From NCBI RefSeq assembly GCF_009372235.1, contig NZ_ML762921.1:1-64000 (forward strand): DNA of 64,000 nt. The letters run 5' to 3'. Below the pieces are notes generated by a model. It saw only the letters and a program-made list of their open reading frames with translations. It was not told where the DNA came from and did not search any database. Below, piece by piece: positions 28,482 to 40,149 of this stretch; the stretch's first letter is position 1, and every line of letters begins with the position of its first letter. The position numbers were made by a program, and so were the translations under genes. This DNA is from Dickeya oryzae (GTDB lineage: Bacteria > Pseudomonadota > Gammaproteobacteria > Enterobacterales > Enterobacteriaceae).

Positions 28482-29153
28482 TCAGGCAATATTCAGGTAT
28501 TTGTGAGTCTGCATCGATAAACGCCAGTTGCGGGCGATGCAGGTTTCAATACACAGCCGGGTGGCATCCTCTTTCTGGCTGACGGGTTGTAAGGCCACAA
28601 CCCGCGCCTTATCGTCATCCAGTCGCGCCAGTAACCCATCCAATGCCTCGATATCCCGCTCACGCGCCACCGGGTGTTTGATTTCATCCGCCCGTTGCAA
28701 CGCCTGATCCAACACAGCCAGACCGCCACGCATATTCACTTTGGGAGACACCGTCACCCAACAAGCTGATGAGCAACGCACCTCATGGGTGCCGCTGGTT
28801 TCAATCTGGGTACTGAATCCCTGCTGTTCCAGCGCCTGCGTCAACGGCGTTAAGTCATGAATACAAGGCTCGCCGCCGGTAATCACCACATGTCTGGCGC
28901 TGTACCCTTGCTGCGTTATCTGTTGCAACAGCTCCTCGACACTGGAACTGCTCCAGGCATCACTTTCCACGCGCTTAACCAGAACCTCTGCCAGTGAGAT
29001 CTGCCGCTCTGGCAGTGTGTCCCAGGTGTGTTTGGTATCACACCAACTGCACCCTACCGGGCATCCTTGTAGACGGATAAACACCGCCGGGACGCCGGTA
29101 AAAAAACCTTCGCCCTGCAGGGTCTGGAACATTTCGTTAATCGGGTAACGCAT
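28482..29153 (-). CDS. queE: 7-carboxy-7-deazaguanine synthase
   Basis: Radical SAM enzyme making the deazaguanine ring of queuosine. The 223-residue protein has the family's cluster motif in RLQGCPVGCSWCDTKHTWD (C-x3-C-x2-C), the SAM-binding VVITGGEPCIHDL, and the C-terminal CIARNWRLSMQTHKYLNIA identical in form to E. coli QueE. It is convergent with queD. Confidence 0.96.
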   Translation of the reverse strand: MRYPINEMFQTLQGEGFFTGVPAVFIRLQGCPVGCSWCDTKHTWDTLPERQISLAEVLVKRVESDAWSSSSVEELLQQITQQGYSARHVVITGGEPCIHDLTPLTQALEQQGFSTQIETSGTHEVRCSSACWVTVSPKVNMRGGLAVLDQALQRADEIKHPVARERDIEALDGLLARLDDDKARVVALQPVSQKEDATRLCIETCIARNWRLSMQTHKYLNIA

Positions 29154-29408
29154 CGTGTTTGAGTATTCCTTCTGGCTAAACCACTATTATCGCCGATAGT
29201 GGATGTCATGCCAAACCGCCGGGTGCGCTTCCCAACCGAACGGCTGAATGAAACGATGACCTGCATACGGTTACCTGAAAACGGTTGTCAGAAAAAAGCA
29301 GTTACCGGGAAAAGACGATTGTCGGAAATTTGTACCTTCCCGCTTCCCGGTTAATAATCAACAGGCAGCATATATCCGGCCGAATTTCTTCAAATAAGGA
29401 AATGCAAG

Positions 29409-30383
29409 ATGACGTTATTAAAGCCCTTGGCTGTTTTCTGTTTATCACTTTCTCTGGTGTCGACATTCGCCCATGCCGAAGCGGTCGCGCAAGTCAAAAC
29501 CCAACCCGGTTATTACCGTATCATGGTCGGGCAATATGAAATTACTGCCTTGTCTGATGGCACCAACACCATGCCAATGGACAAGCTACTCACCCGCACC
29601 CCACGGGAGAAAATTGTCAGCCTGCTGGACGCCAGTTACCTGAAGCCACAGGTGGAAACCTCCATCAATGCCTTTCTCATCAACACCGGCAAAAACCTGA
29701 TTCTGGTCGACAGTGGCACCGGTGCTTTGGGGGGTAAAACCACCGGTAAAACCCTGACCAACCTGAAAGCCGCAGGTTATAAACCGGAGCAGGTCGATAC
29801 CGTGCTGGTCACCCACCTGCACGCCGATCACTTCGGCGGGCTGGTTAGCGACGGCAAGCTGGTTTATCCCAATGCCGTCATTTATGTGAACCAGAAAGAC
29901 ACGGATTTCTGGTTGAGCCAGGATAATCTGAAAAAAGCGCCCAAAGATAAAAAAGCCGGATTTGAACGCGTGCAGGAAGTGTTCCGCCATATTCGTGAGG
30001 CTGGCAAACTCAGAACATTTACCGATCACCAGTCGCTGCCAGCCAATATCGTTGCTGTACCGACACCAGGCCATACCCCCGGCCATACTGCATTTTTGGT
30101 CAACAGCGACGGGCAGAAAATCCTGCTGTGGGGAGATATCGTCCATGCTGAAGCGGTACAGATGCCACTACCGGATACCGCTATCACCTTTGACTCCGAT
30201 AGCGATCAGGCGGTTCGCACCCGCGATGCATTACTGAAAGAGACGGTGAAACAGGGCTATTGGGTGGCTGGCGCACACCTGCCATTCCCCGGTATTGGTC
30301 ACGTCGCGGCACAGCATGATGCCAGCGGTAAAACCAACGGTTATCGCTGGTTACCGGTGAATTACAGTCTGTCGGGATTGTGA
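29409..30383 (+). CDS. secreted metallo-beta-lactamase-fold hydrolase
   Basis: A 324-residue protein with a Sec signal peptide of about 22 residues ending FAHA, so it is probably periplasmic. The metal-binding motif is HLHADHFGG (H136, H138, D140, H141). Further ligands lie in VPTPGHTPGHTAF, GDIVHAEA and AGAHLPFPGIGH. Substrate is not evident; the fold covers lactonases, phosphodiesterases and sulfatases. It starts after AAGGAAATGCAAG. It sits between queE and rhiN, outside any operon, and shares a bidirectional terminator with rhiN. Confidence 0.88.
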   Translation: MTLLKPLAVFCLSLSLVSTFAHAEAVAQVKTQPGYYRIMVGQYEITALSDGTNTMPMDKLLTRTPREKIVSLLDASYLKPQVETSINAFLINTGKNLILVDSGTGALGGKTTGKTLTNLKAAGYKPEQVDTVLVTHLHADHFGGLVSDGKLVYPNAVIYVNQKDTDFWLSQDNLKKAPKDKKAGFERVQEVFRHIREAGKLRTFTDHQSLPANIVAVPTPGHTPGHTAFLVNSDGQKILLWGDIVHAEAVQMPLPDTAITFDSDSDQAVRTRDALLKETVKQGYWVAGAHLPFPGIGHVAAQHDASGKTNGYRWLPVNYSLSGL

Positions 30384-30403
30384 GTCATCTCGTTCATCAA
30401 AAA

Positions 30404-30428
30404 CACGGGCTTCCAGCGGAAGCCCGTG
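30404..30428. terminator. bidirectional terminator between the MBL gene and rhiN
   Basis: A perfect 11-bp stem CACGGGCTTCC / GGAAGCCCGTG with a 3-base loop sits between two convergent genes. An A tract on the left provides the U run for rhiN transcripts. Confidence 0.85.
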
Positions 30429-30454
30429 CAACATAACCTTACCTGTCGGCGTGT

Positions 30455-31594
30455 TTACAGATAAACGCGCAAGTACTCTGACAGACACAAAATCGCCATC
30501 GCTTGACCATAGGGCATGGAGGTCAGCGGAATCTGGCGATAGTAATCCAGATCTTTCCCCATCGCCGTCCCGAAGGATACGTTGAGCAGCTCGCCGCTCT
30601 CGCTGATATTCGCCAGTACGCCACGCATCGCCTTTTCCGCCACCTCGGCGTAGCGACGGTCAATGTAGCGTTTGCGTACCGCTTTCAAGATGCCATAGGC
30701 AAACCCGGCGGTCGCGGAGCTTTCCAGATAAGAATTAGGGTCATCGAGCAGGGTATGCCACAGACCGCTATCATCCTGATACTTCGCCAGAGCATCGACC
30801 TGACTTTCCAGCACCTGAATCAGAAAACGGCGGGTGGCGTTACCTTCGGGCAAATCCAGCAACTCGATAAATTCAGGAATAACGATGGTCAACCAACTGT
30901 TGCCGCGAGCCCAACGCGCCTGGGCAAAACTGTGGTTGCCGTCAAACGTCCAACCGTGGAACCACAAGCCACTTTGACGATCCATCAGGTACTGCACATG
31001 CAGCAGGAACTGGTAGGTCGCTTCCTCCACAAATTCAGGACGATTAAGCAACTTGCCGATCTTCGCCAGCGGCAACACGCTCATCATCAGGGTATCATCC
31101 CACAGTTGATCGGTGTTTTCGCTGTTATAGACGATATGTTGCAACCCGTTCTTGTGGGTACGCGGCATATCGTACATCACCCATTCTGCCCAGCGTTCAA
31201 GATACGGCACCCAACGACTGTCGCCGGTTTCTTCATAACGGTAGGCCAGCGTCAAAAACGGGCATACTGTGTTGACGTTTTTGGTCGGCGTCCCCTCTTC
31301 CAGTCGGGCGGTAAACCAGTCATCGATGATAGCGCGCATCCGCTCATCGCCGGTCTGGAGATAATACTGGTAGATGCCATACAGCCCGATGCCGTGCGTC
31401 CATTCCCAACCAGCCCACCCTTTGGTGTCGATAACCCGGCCGTCATCCAGACGTAGCAGGAATTCACCGGTTTTATCTTCGATATTGACAAGATTGTCGG
31501 TCACCCGACAAATCAATGCCTTTAACTCGTCCCGTGAGATAACGTATTCGGGCTGGCGCAGCAGCGCACTATGCTTTACAGGAAAAATGGTCAT
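30455..31594 (-). CDS. rhiN: unsaturated rhamnogalacturonyl hydrolase (GH105)
   Basis: Removes the unsaturated galacturonyl end from rhamnogalacturonate oligomers produced by rhamnogalacturonate lyases, in the cytoplasm. The 379-residue protein is an (alpha/alpha)6 barrel with GH105 segments WAGWEWTHGIGLYGIYQYY, YNSENTDQLWDDTLMMSVLPLAKIG, GLWFHGWTFDGNHSFAQARWARGNSW and SATAGFAYGILKAV. Conserved aspartates lie in the WDDTLMM and DGNHSFA regions. No signal peptide. It follows rhiT by 93 bp, matching the rhiTN operon described in Dickeya dadantii, which RhaS activates in response to rhamnose. Confidence 0.93.
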   Translation of the reverse strand: MTIFPVKHSALLRQPEYVISRDELKALICRVTDNLVNIEDKTGEFLLRLDDGRVIDTKGWAGWEWTHGIGLYGIYQYYLQTGDERMRAIIDDWFTARLEEGTPTKNVNTVCPFLTLAYRYEETGDSRWVPYLERWAEWVMYDMPRTHKNGLQHIVYNSENTDQLWDDTLMMSVLPLAKIGKLLNRPEFVEEATYQFLLHVQYLMDRQSGLWFHGWTFDGNHSFAQARWARGNSWLTIVIPEFIELLDLPEGNATRRFLIQVLESQVDALAKYQDDSGLWHTLLDDPNSYLESSATAGFAYGILKAVRKRYIDRRYAEVAEKAMRGVLANISESGELLNVSFGTAMGKDLDYYRQIPLTSMPYGQAMAILCLSEYLRVYL

Positions 31595-31687
31595 AACAGA
31601 TATCCAGTTCCAGTTTTATTACCCATCAATCGATGGCTTAACAGTCAATCACATCGCACCAATAGCGCGTCAGCGTTAACGACAGGC

Positions 31688-33268
31688 TCAATGGACGCCG
31701 TGGTGAGGCGTTCCACGGGCTATCGACCGGGCTGGCGCTTTATGGCGATTGAGGTAACCAATGTTGTTGTTCCCCCACAGCGACTCATAAGGCATACCCG
31801 CCAGCATCTCCACTGTCTCACGCGCTTCGGGCGTAATTTTTTCCGGTACGATACGGCCAGCGTCGCGCATTTTCGCCGTTTCCTGCCGCAAGACTTCATG
31901 GGTTTGCAGATTCAGTTTAAAGCGCAAGGACACTAGAAAACCCAATGCCAGTACGGCGACAGTCCCAAAGCACAGCACCGTCAGAATGGTGTGGCTGACG
32001 CCCGGTGCCTGCACACTCTGGCCAGAAACAAAGCCGGATAGTTGTAGAACGATCCCCACCAGCATCACCGCACCCGCCTGAGAGGCTTTACGGGTCAAAG
32101 TCATAATCCCGGCAAAGATCCCTTCACGACGTTGTGCAGTGATCACCTCGTCCACATCCGCAATGTAGGTATAGGTATTCCATGGCACATAGTTGATACC
32201 GCCACGTCCCAAACCAGCCAGGCCAGATACCAACAACAACAGCGAAAACGCCGAATGCATCCCGCTGTAATACAGGAAGCCATACGAGAGTGCGCTCACA
32301 CCAAACAGGCATACCACCATGCGGTAAGACGGTGCCGGACCAAATTTGATGCACAACGGGATCATCGCGATCACCGCGATAAATTGCAGGATAGCCATCG
32401 TCCCCATCAGGTTTGACGCCACCGTCGGGCTTTGCATCAACACGAACACCACGTAATACGTGAACACCGCATTAAATACGTCCTGCGCGATATAACCGCC
32501 CAGATACATCCCTAAATGCTGGCGGAAAATGCGAATACGCAGCGTCGACAGCAGTTCAATATTGAGGCGCTTGAGGCTCTGTCCGAGCGTCAGTGACTGA
32601 CGTTCTTTTTCCGCCCGTAATGAGGCTTCAGACATCTGGTCGCGTGACCGCTCCCAGGTAAACAGATACACCAATGTCAGTACACACGCGCAAATGACTG
32701 AGAACACCAGACTGGCGTAGAAAAAAGACACCGCGTTATCTTTGCCGAAATGCCCCAGCAGAATGCCCGGCAAAAACGCGGCCAGAATGGCCGACAACTG
32801 TGCCAGTGCGATACGCGCGCCGGAAAACTTGGTTTTTTGTTTAAAGTCATCCGTCATTTCCGGCACCAGCGTTTCATACGGCACCAGTACCATGGTGTAA
32901 ATAACGTCAAACAGCAGGTAGGTTAGCAGGTAATACCAGTAATCCATGTGGCCGACCCACATCAGGCTGTAGCTGAAGACACAAGGAATACCAAGCAGAA
33001 TAAAGAACTTGCGACGCCCAAAGCGCTTACCCAACCAGGTCGAACCGAAGTTATCGGTCAGGAAGCCCATCAATGGGCTGACGACGGCATCCAGCACCCT
33101 GGCCATAGCAAAAATAAAGGTCGCCTCAATCGGCGTCAGACCGCAAAACGTGGTGTAAAAATAGAGCAACCAACCAGCGGTGAGCGCCGTGGTACCGGCC
33201 CCGAGAAAATCGCCGGAACCGTAGGCCAGATAATTCGCCAGCCCAATCTTACGTGTTTTCATCGCCAT
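31688..33268 (-). CDS. rhiT: rhamnogalacturonate transporter RhiT (GPH family)
   Basis: Inner-membrane cation symporter that imports rhamnogalacturonate oligomers. The 526-residue protein has about twelve transmembrane segments and family features of glycoside-pentoside-hexuronide symporters: MGFLTDNFGSTWLGKRFGRRKFFILLGIP near the N-terminus and ARVLDAVVSPLMG. The C-terminal tail is cytoplasmic and long. The start follows the strong ribosome site AGGAAGG. First gene of rhiTN, downstream of a 509-bp region carrying a KdgR-like box. Confidence 0.92.
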   Translation of the reverse strand: MAMKTRKIGLANYLAYGSGDFLGAGTTALTAGWLLYFYTTFCGLTPIEATFIFAMARVLDAVVSPLMGFLTDNFGSTWLGKRFGRRKFFILLGIPCVFSYSLMWVGHMDYWYYLLTYLLFDVIYTMVLVPYETLVPEMTDDFKQKTKFSGARIALAQLSAILAAFLPGILLGHFGKDNAVSFFYASLVFSVICACVLTLVYLFTWERSRDQMSEASLRAEKERQSLTLGQSLKRLNIELLSTLRIRIFRQHLGMYLGGYIAQDVFNAVFTYYVVFVLMQSPTVASNLMGTMAILQFIAVIAMIPLCIKFGPAPSYRMVVCLFGVSALSYGFLYYSGMHSAFSLLLLVSGLAGLGRGGINYVPWNTYTYIADVDEVITAQRREGIFAGIMTLTRKASQAGAVMLVGIVLQLSGFVSGQSVQAPGVSHTILTVLCFGTVAVLALGFLVSLRFKLNLQTHEVLRQETAKMRDAGRIVPEKITPEARETVEMLAGMPYESLWGNNNIGYLNRHKAPARSIARGTPHHGVH

Positions 33269-33442
33269 CCTTCCTCATTGATTGTATTTATGAAGGTGTT
33301 GCAGCGGCCCTAAAAAACATCGCTGCCGCCGTAGCGTTAAGGTAACGAGGCGGCAAGGCAAAAACCTTTGTGCGTTTGCCACCCCCTCATTGCTATTGGC
33401 ATCTGCGGGAAGAACCAGCCGATCGGCTTCAAACTTCTTATC

Positions 33443-33455
33443 GAAATAGGATTTT
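33443..33455. promoter_or_regulatory. candidate KdgR box upstream of rhiT
   Basis: GAAATAGGATTTT (minus strand AAAATCCTATTTC) fits the palindromic KdgR core RAAAYRNYRTTTY with one mismatch. It is about 175 bp before rhiT. KdgR represses pectin catabolism genes in Dickeya until KDG accumulates. Single-mismatch sites occur by chance, so this is tentative. Confidence 0.35.
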
Positions 33456-33700
33456 GAATCAGAAGAACCTGTAGTTTGAAATCACTCTACCGGGTCGTGA
33501 GGCAGGCCGCATGCGGCGAGGAAGAGATTTGGGATCGGGTTCATTATTTGTTAGTGCAAGGTTCAGGACTCTAAAAAGAGTCAGGAAGCGTGCTCATACA
33601 TCAACAATGTCGCCCTCCTCCTGGCAGGTCAAAAAACAGGGTAACGCTATCCACCACACCAGACCGTATCGCGCTGGCAGCAGACCATGAACGACAGGCA

Positions 33701-33733
33701 AAAAAAATCCGGAAGCGAAAACGCTTCCGGATT
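33701..33733 (-). terminator. eno terminator
   Basis: On the minus strand a 12-bp stem AATCCGGAAGCG / CGCTTCCGGATT with a TTTT loop is followed by a run of T. It lies about 45 bp after the eno stop. Confidence 0.92.
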
Positions 33734-33777
33734 GCAGAGATGATTTCCGGCGAGTTAACTCACCGGATGGCAGGCGA

Positions 33778-35109
<1,332 letters not shown>

Positions 35110-35116
35110 TCAGACG

Positions 35117-35146
35117 GCAACGCGCGATCAGGAGACCGCGCGTTGC
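35117..35146 (-). other. hairpin between pyrG and eno
   Basis: A perfect 10-bp stem GCAACGCGCG / CGCGCGTTGC with a 10-base loop lies 27 bp after pyrG and about 40 bp before the eno start. It lacks an immediate U tract, so it is more likely an mRNA-stabilising or attenuating hairpin than a full terminator. Confidence 0.5.
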
Positions 35147-35173
35147 TGCAAAACTCATTTCACTGGTAAAACC

Positions 35174-36826
<1,653 letters not shown>

Positions 36827-36998
36827 TTAGGTTTAAGGACGATGGAAAGACCAGGACGGGAAACTAGTATACCCGAACCTGGTAGACGCCACAAATGATC
36901 GTTTTACCCTTTGTGACGTTGACAGGCTCCGGCTGGTAAGGTATTTCCCAAGCATACAGGAGACAATGTTCGGGTTTACAATCAGCCGGATAGCACGA

Positions 36999-37021
36999 AA
37001 AAGCGCATAAAACGCGCCTTT
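36999..37021 (-). terminator. probable mazG terminator
   Basis: On the minus strand AAAGGCGC pairs with GCGCTTTT around a 7-base loop, giving a GC core followed by a T tract. It lies 17 bp after the mazG stop and before the pyrG promoter. Confidence 0.6.
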
Positions 37022-37037
37022 CACTCAGAAAATCAAC

Positions 37038-37835
37038 TCAATCTTTTCTTTCTGATGCTTTTACCTGCTGCCAGGCCATTTCCATTTCGTCTAACGTCGC
37101 GTCAGACAAGGTTTTGCCTTGGGCAGCAATGCGCTGTTCTACCTGCTGGAAACGGCGAGTGAACTTGCGATTAGCCTGTTGCAACGCCGTTTCCGCTTTA
37201 TGACCGAGATGGCGGGACAAATTGACCGCCGCAAACAGCATGTCGCCTATCTCCTCACCCAGTTTTTCCGGGTCGATCACCGCCTGCTGAGCCTCAGCCA
37301 TCACCTCATCGATCTCTTCATACAGCTTATCGACCACTGGCCCAAGCGTCGTCCAGTCGAAACCGACGGCAGCACACCGCTGCTGGATTTTATGCGCCTG
37401 CATCAGCGCGGGTAGCGCCTGGGGGATGTCATCGAGTTGCGAATGGCGATCTTTTTCTGCCCGCTCTTGCGCTTTGGTCTGCTCCCAGTTAGCCAGCACC
37501 GCTTCACTGCTTGACAAGGTAGCGTCACCAAAAATATGTGGATGACGGCGCTCCAGCTTATCGCTGATGGCATCACACACATCCGAGAAATCAAACAGCC
37601 CTTGCTCTTGCGCCATACGTGCGTAAAACACCACCTGAAACAGCAGGTCACCCAGTTCACTGCGCAGGTCGTCAAAATCCTTACGGCTGATGGCATCTAG
37701 CACTTCGTAGGTTTCTTCCAGCGTATACGGGGCGATGGTGTCAAAGGTTTGTTCGCGATCCCAGGGGCAACCATTTTCCGGGTCGCGCAGTTGCTGCATG
37801 ATGCGCAGCAAGCGCTCGATGGCAGATGAATTCAT
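37038..37835 (-). CDS. mazG: nucleoside triphosphate pyrophosphohydrolase
   Basis: Hydrolyses (d)NTPs to monophosphates and pyrophosphate, limiting (p)ppGpp and mutagenic nucleotides. The 265 residues hold two MazG repeats, each with the EExxE...ExxD metal-binding pattern: TLEETYEVLDAI / RSELGDLLFQVVFYA and KLYEEIDEVMAEA / EEIGDMLFAAVNLSRHLG. The ATG at 37835 (MNSSAIERLLRIM) aligns with E. coli. Extension to 37931 adds 32 residues reaching into the relA terminator and is rejected. Confidence 0.96.
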   Translation of the reverse strand: MNSSAIERLLRIMQQLRDPENGCPWDREQTFDTIAPYTLEETYEVLDAISRKDFDDLRSELGDLLFQVVFYARMAQEQGLFDFSDVCDAISDKLERRHPHIFGDATLSSSEAVLANWEQTKAQERAEKDRHSQLDDIPQALPALMQAHKIQQRCAAVGFDWTTLGPVVDKLYEEIDEVMAEAQQAVIDPEKLGEEIGDMLFAAVNLSRHLGHKAETALQQANRKFTRRFQQVEQRIAAQGKTLSDATLDEMEMAWQQVKASERKD

Positions 37836-37859
37836 AATAATCCTGATAATGACATGATA

Positions 37860-37880
37860 AAGGCGGGACCAGCCCGCCTT
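37860..37880 (-). terminator. hairpin between relA and mazG
   Basis: An 8-bp stem AAGGCGGG / CCCGCCTT with a 5-base loop is followed on the minus strand by TATCATG. It is a likely partial terminator between relA and mazG. Confidence 0.65.
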
Positions 37881-37902
37881 AAGGTAGTAACAACAGTATC
37901 GA

Positions 37903-40140
37903 TCAATTGCCCTGCAAGCGCCGAGCGTCAATCACATCCGGCAGCTGATTGAGCTTAGCCAGTACCCGGCCCAGCACCTGCAGATTGTAGATTTCGATAT
38001 CCATGTCGATAGTGGCGAGTTGCTGTTTCACGTCGCTACGGCTGGATACCCCCAACACGTTGACCTTCTCGTTGGCCAGAATGGTGGTGATATCACGCAA
38101 CAGGCCGCTGCGGTCGTTGGCGGTCACCCTGACGACCAGCGAGTAGCCGCTGGAGTAGCTTTCCCCCCACACGGCTTCGACAATACGCTCCGGCGCATGG
38201 CTACGCAGGTCATCGAGCTGTTCGCAATCGGCACGGTGGATGGAGATACCGCGTCCACGGGTGATAAAGCCGATAATATCGTCGCCCGGAATCGGCTGGC
38301 AGCAACGCGCGATGTGGTGCATCAGATTGCCAACGCCTTCTACCACCACCCGGCCATTGTCCTTGGTACTGACACGCTGAGCCGGTTGATGGGATTTCTG
38401 CGTCAACTGGCGCAGTGCTTCGCGATCCTGCTCTTCCGCACTCGGCTGGTTCACCTTCGATTGCAGGAAGTTCACCAGCTGATTCAGGCGGATATCGCCA
38501 CCACCGATGCCAGCCAGCAATTCATCCATCGAATTGATGTTGTAACGCGGCAACAGCAGTTTTTCAGCCATCTTCAGGCTTACACCAAGATGCGCCAGCT
38601 CATCATCCAGGATCTGTTTACCCGCGAGAATATTCTTGTCCCTGTCCTGCTTGCGGAACCAGTTGTGAATTTTGGAGCGCCCGCGGCTGGTGGTGATATA
38701 CCCCAGATTGGGGTTCAGCCAGTCACGGCTTGGGTTCGGCTGCTTCTGGGTAATGACCTCGATTTGGTCGCCCATTTGCAACTGATAGGTAAACGGCACG
38801 ATACGCCCGCCTACTTTGGCACCGATGCAGCGGTGACCGATATCGCTGTGGATGTGATAGGCAAAATCCAGCGGCGTGGAGCCAGCGGGTAAATCCACCA
38901 CATCACCTTTGGGCGTAAACACATACACGCGGTCGTCGAACACCTGGCTGCGCACCTCGTCGAGCATTTCGTCCGAGTCAGCCATTTCCTCCTGCCAGGC
39001 CAGCAGTTTACGCAGCCAGGCGATGCGCTCTTCGTAGCCGGAGCGCCCGCTGGTGGAGGCACCTTCTTTGTATTTCCAGTGCGCAGCAACCCCCAGCTCG
39101 GCATCCTCGTGCATCTGCCGGGTACGAATCTGAATTTCCAGCGTTTTACCGCCCGGCCCTAACACCACAGTATGGATCGACTGATAACCGTTAGGTTTAG
39201 GGTTGGCGACGTAGTCGTCGAATTCATCCGGCAGGTGGCGATAATGAGTATGCACAATCCCGAGCGCGGCGTAGCAATCCTGCAAGCGCTCGACCACGAT
39301 ACGCACCGCCCGCACATCAAACAGCTCATCAAACGACAGCGATTTTTTCTGCATCTTGCGCCAGATGCTGTAGATATGCTTGGGACGGCCATAAACCTCG
39401 GCTTTCAGCCCTTCGGTTGCCATCGAGGCGCGCAGGTTTTTAACGAAGTCGTCAATGTACTGCTCACGGTCGATACGCCGTTCGTGCAGCAATTTAGCGA
39501 TGCGCTTGTACTCATCCGGGTGCAGATAGCGGAAGCAGAAATCCTCAAGCTCCCACTTGAGCTGCCCGATACCCAGCCGGTTCGCCAGCGGCGCATAGAT
39601 ATTGGTACACTCTTTAGCCGCCAGTACGCGCTCTTCTTCGGGTGCGTCTTTCACTTCTCGCAGGTGAGCGATACGCTCAGCGAGCTTTATCACCACGCAG
39701 CGGAAATCTTCCACCATCGCCAGCAGCATACGGCGGATATTATCCACCTGTTCAGACGCCATCGAATCGTGCTGGGTGGCTTTAAGCTGGCGAATCGCAT
39801 CCATATCGCGCACGCCATGCACCAAATTGACAATATTCTTGCCGAAGGTTTCCTTCAGCGTGTCTTCTTCCACCACGTCGGCGTTGGCCAACGGGAACAG
39901 CATCGCCGCACGCATGCTGTCGTTATCCATACTCAGGGTAGAGAGGATTTCCACCATTTCGATGCCGCGCCACAACAGCAACATCGCATCCGGGTGGCCT
40001 TGCGTTTTTTCTTCGCAGTAACGCCAGGTCTCGGCGAGACGTTCGCACGACGTTTTACTGGCGATACCCAAGGAGGCAATCCACGCGTCCGGCACGAACT
40101 TGCCTTCGGTATTCAAATGCGCACTTCTTACCGCAACCAT
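37903..40140 (-). CDS. relA: GTP pyrophosphokinase RelA
   Basis: Ribosome-bound (p)ppGpp synthetase that starts the stringent response when uncharged tRNA enters the A site. The 745-residue protein has a degenerate HD hydrolase domain. The synthetase domain shows KHIYSIWRKMQKKSLSFDELFDVRAVRIVV and NGYQSIHTVVLG. TGS (VFTPKGDVVDLPAGSTPLDFAYHIHSDIGHRC), zinc-finger (ARCCQPIPGD) and C-terminal ACT domains follow. It starts 9 bp after rlmD. Confidence 0.98.
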   Translation of the reverse strand: MVAVRSAHLNTEGKFVPDAWIASLGIASKTSCERLAETWRYCEEKTQGHPDAMLLLWRGIEMVEILSTLSMDNDSMRAAMLFPLANADVVEEDTLKETFGKNIVNLVHGVRDMDAIRQLKATQHDSMASEQVDNIRRMLLAMVEDFRCVVIKLAERIAHLREVKDAPEEERVLAAKECTNIYAPLANRLGIGQLKWELEDFCFRYLHPDEYKRIAKLLHERRIDREQYIDDFVKNLRASMATEGLKAEVYGRPKHIYSIWRKMQKKSLSFDELFDVRAVRIVVERLQDCYAALGIVHTHYRHLPDEFDDYVANPKPNGYQSIHTVVLGPGGKTLEIQIRTRQMHEDAELGVAAHWKYKEGASTSGRSGYEERIAWLRKLLAWQEEMADSDEMLDEVRSQVFDDRVYVFTPKGDVVDLPAGSTPLDFAYHIHSDIGHRCIGAKVGGRIVPFTYQLQMGDQIEVITQKQPNPSRDWLNPNLGYITTSRGRSKIHNWFRKQDRDKNILAGKQILDDELAHLGVSLKMAEKLLLPRYNINSMDELLAGIGGGDIRLNQLVNFLQSKVNQPSAEEQDREALRQLTQKSHQPAQRVSTKDNGRVVVEGVGNLMHHIARCCQPIPGDDIIGFITRGRGISIHRADCEQLDDLRSHAPERIVEAVWGESYSSGYSLVVRVTANDRSGLLRDITTILANEKVNVLGVSSRSDVKQQLATIDMDIEIYNLQVLGRVLAKLNQLPDVIDARRLQGN

Positions 40141-40149
40141 AATTTCTCC

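Larger units (their letters stand above)
33269..33777. other. rhiT promoter region / eno downstream region
   Basis: About 509 bp without a supported gene. It contains the rhiTN promoter, a candidate KdgR box (33443-33455), a small 6-bp hairpin GACTCT-AAAA-AGAGTC (33567-33582) and the eno terminator at its right end. RhaS sites are expected here from the known regulon but could not be placed. Confidence 0.6.

Noticed and set aside
37836-37931. 32-residue N-terminal extension of MazG
   Set aside because: It would cover the relA-mazG hairpin and is absent from the E. coli protein; the ATG at 37835 aligns with the family.
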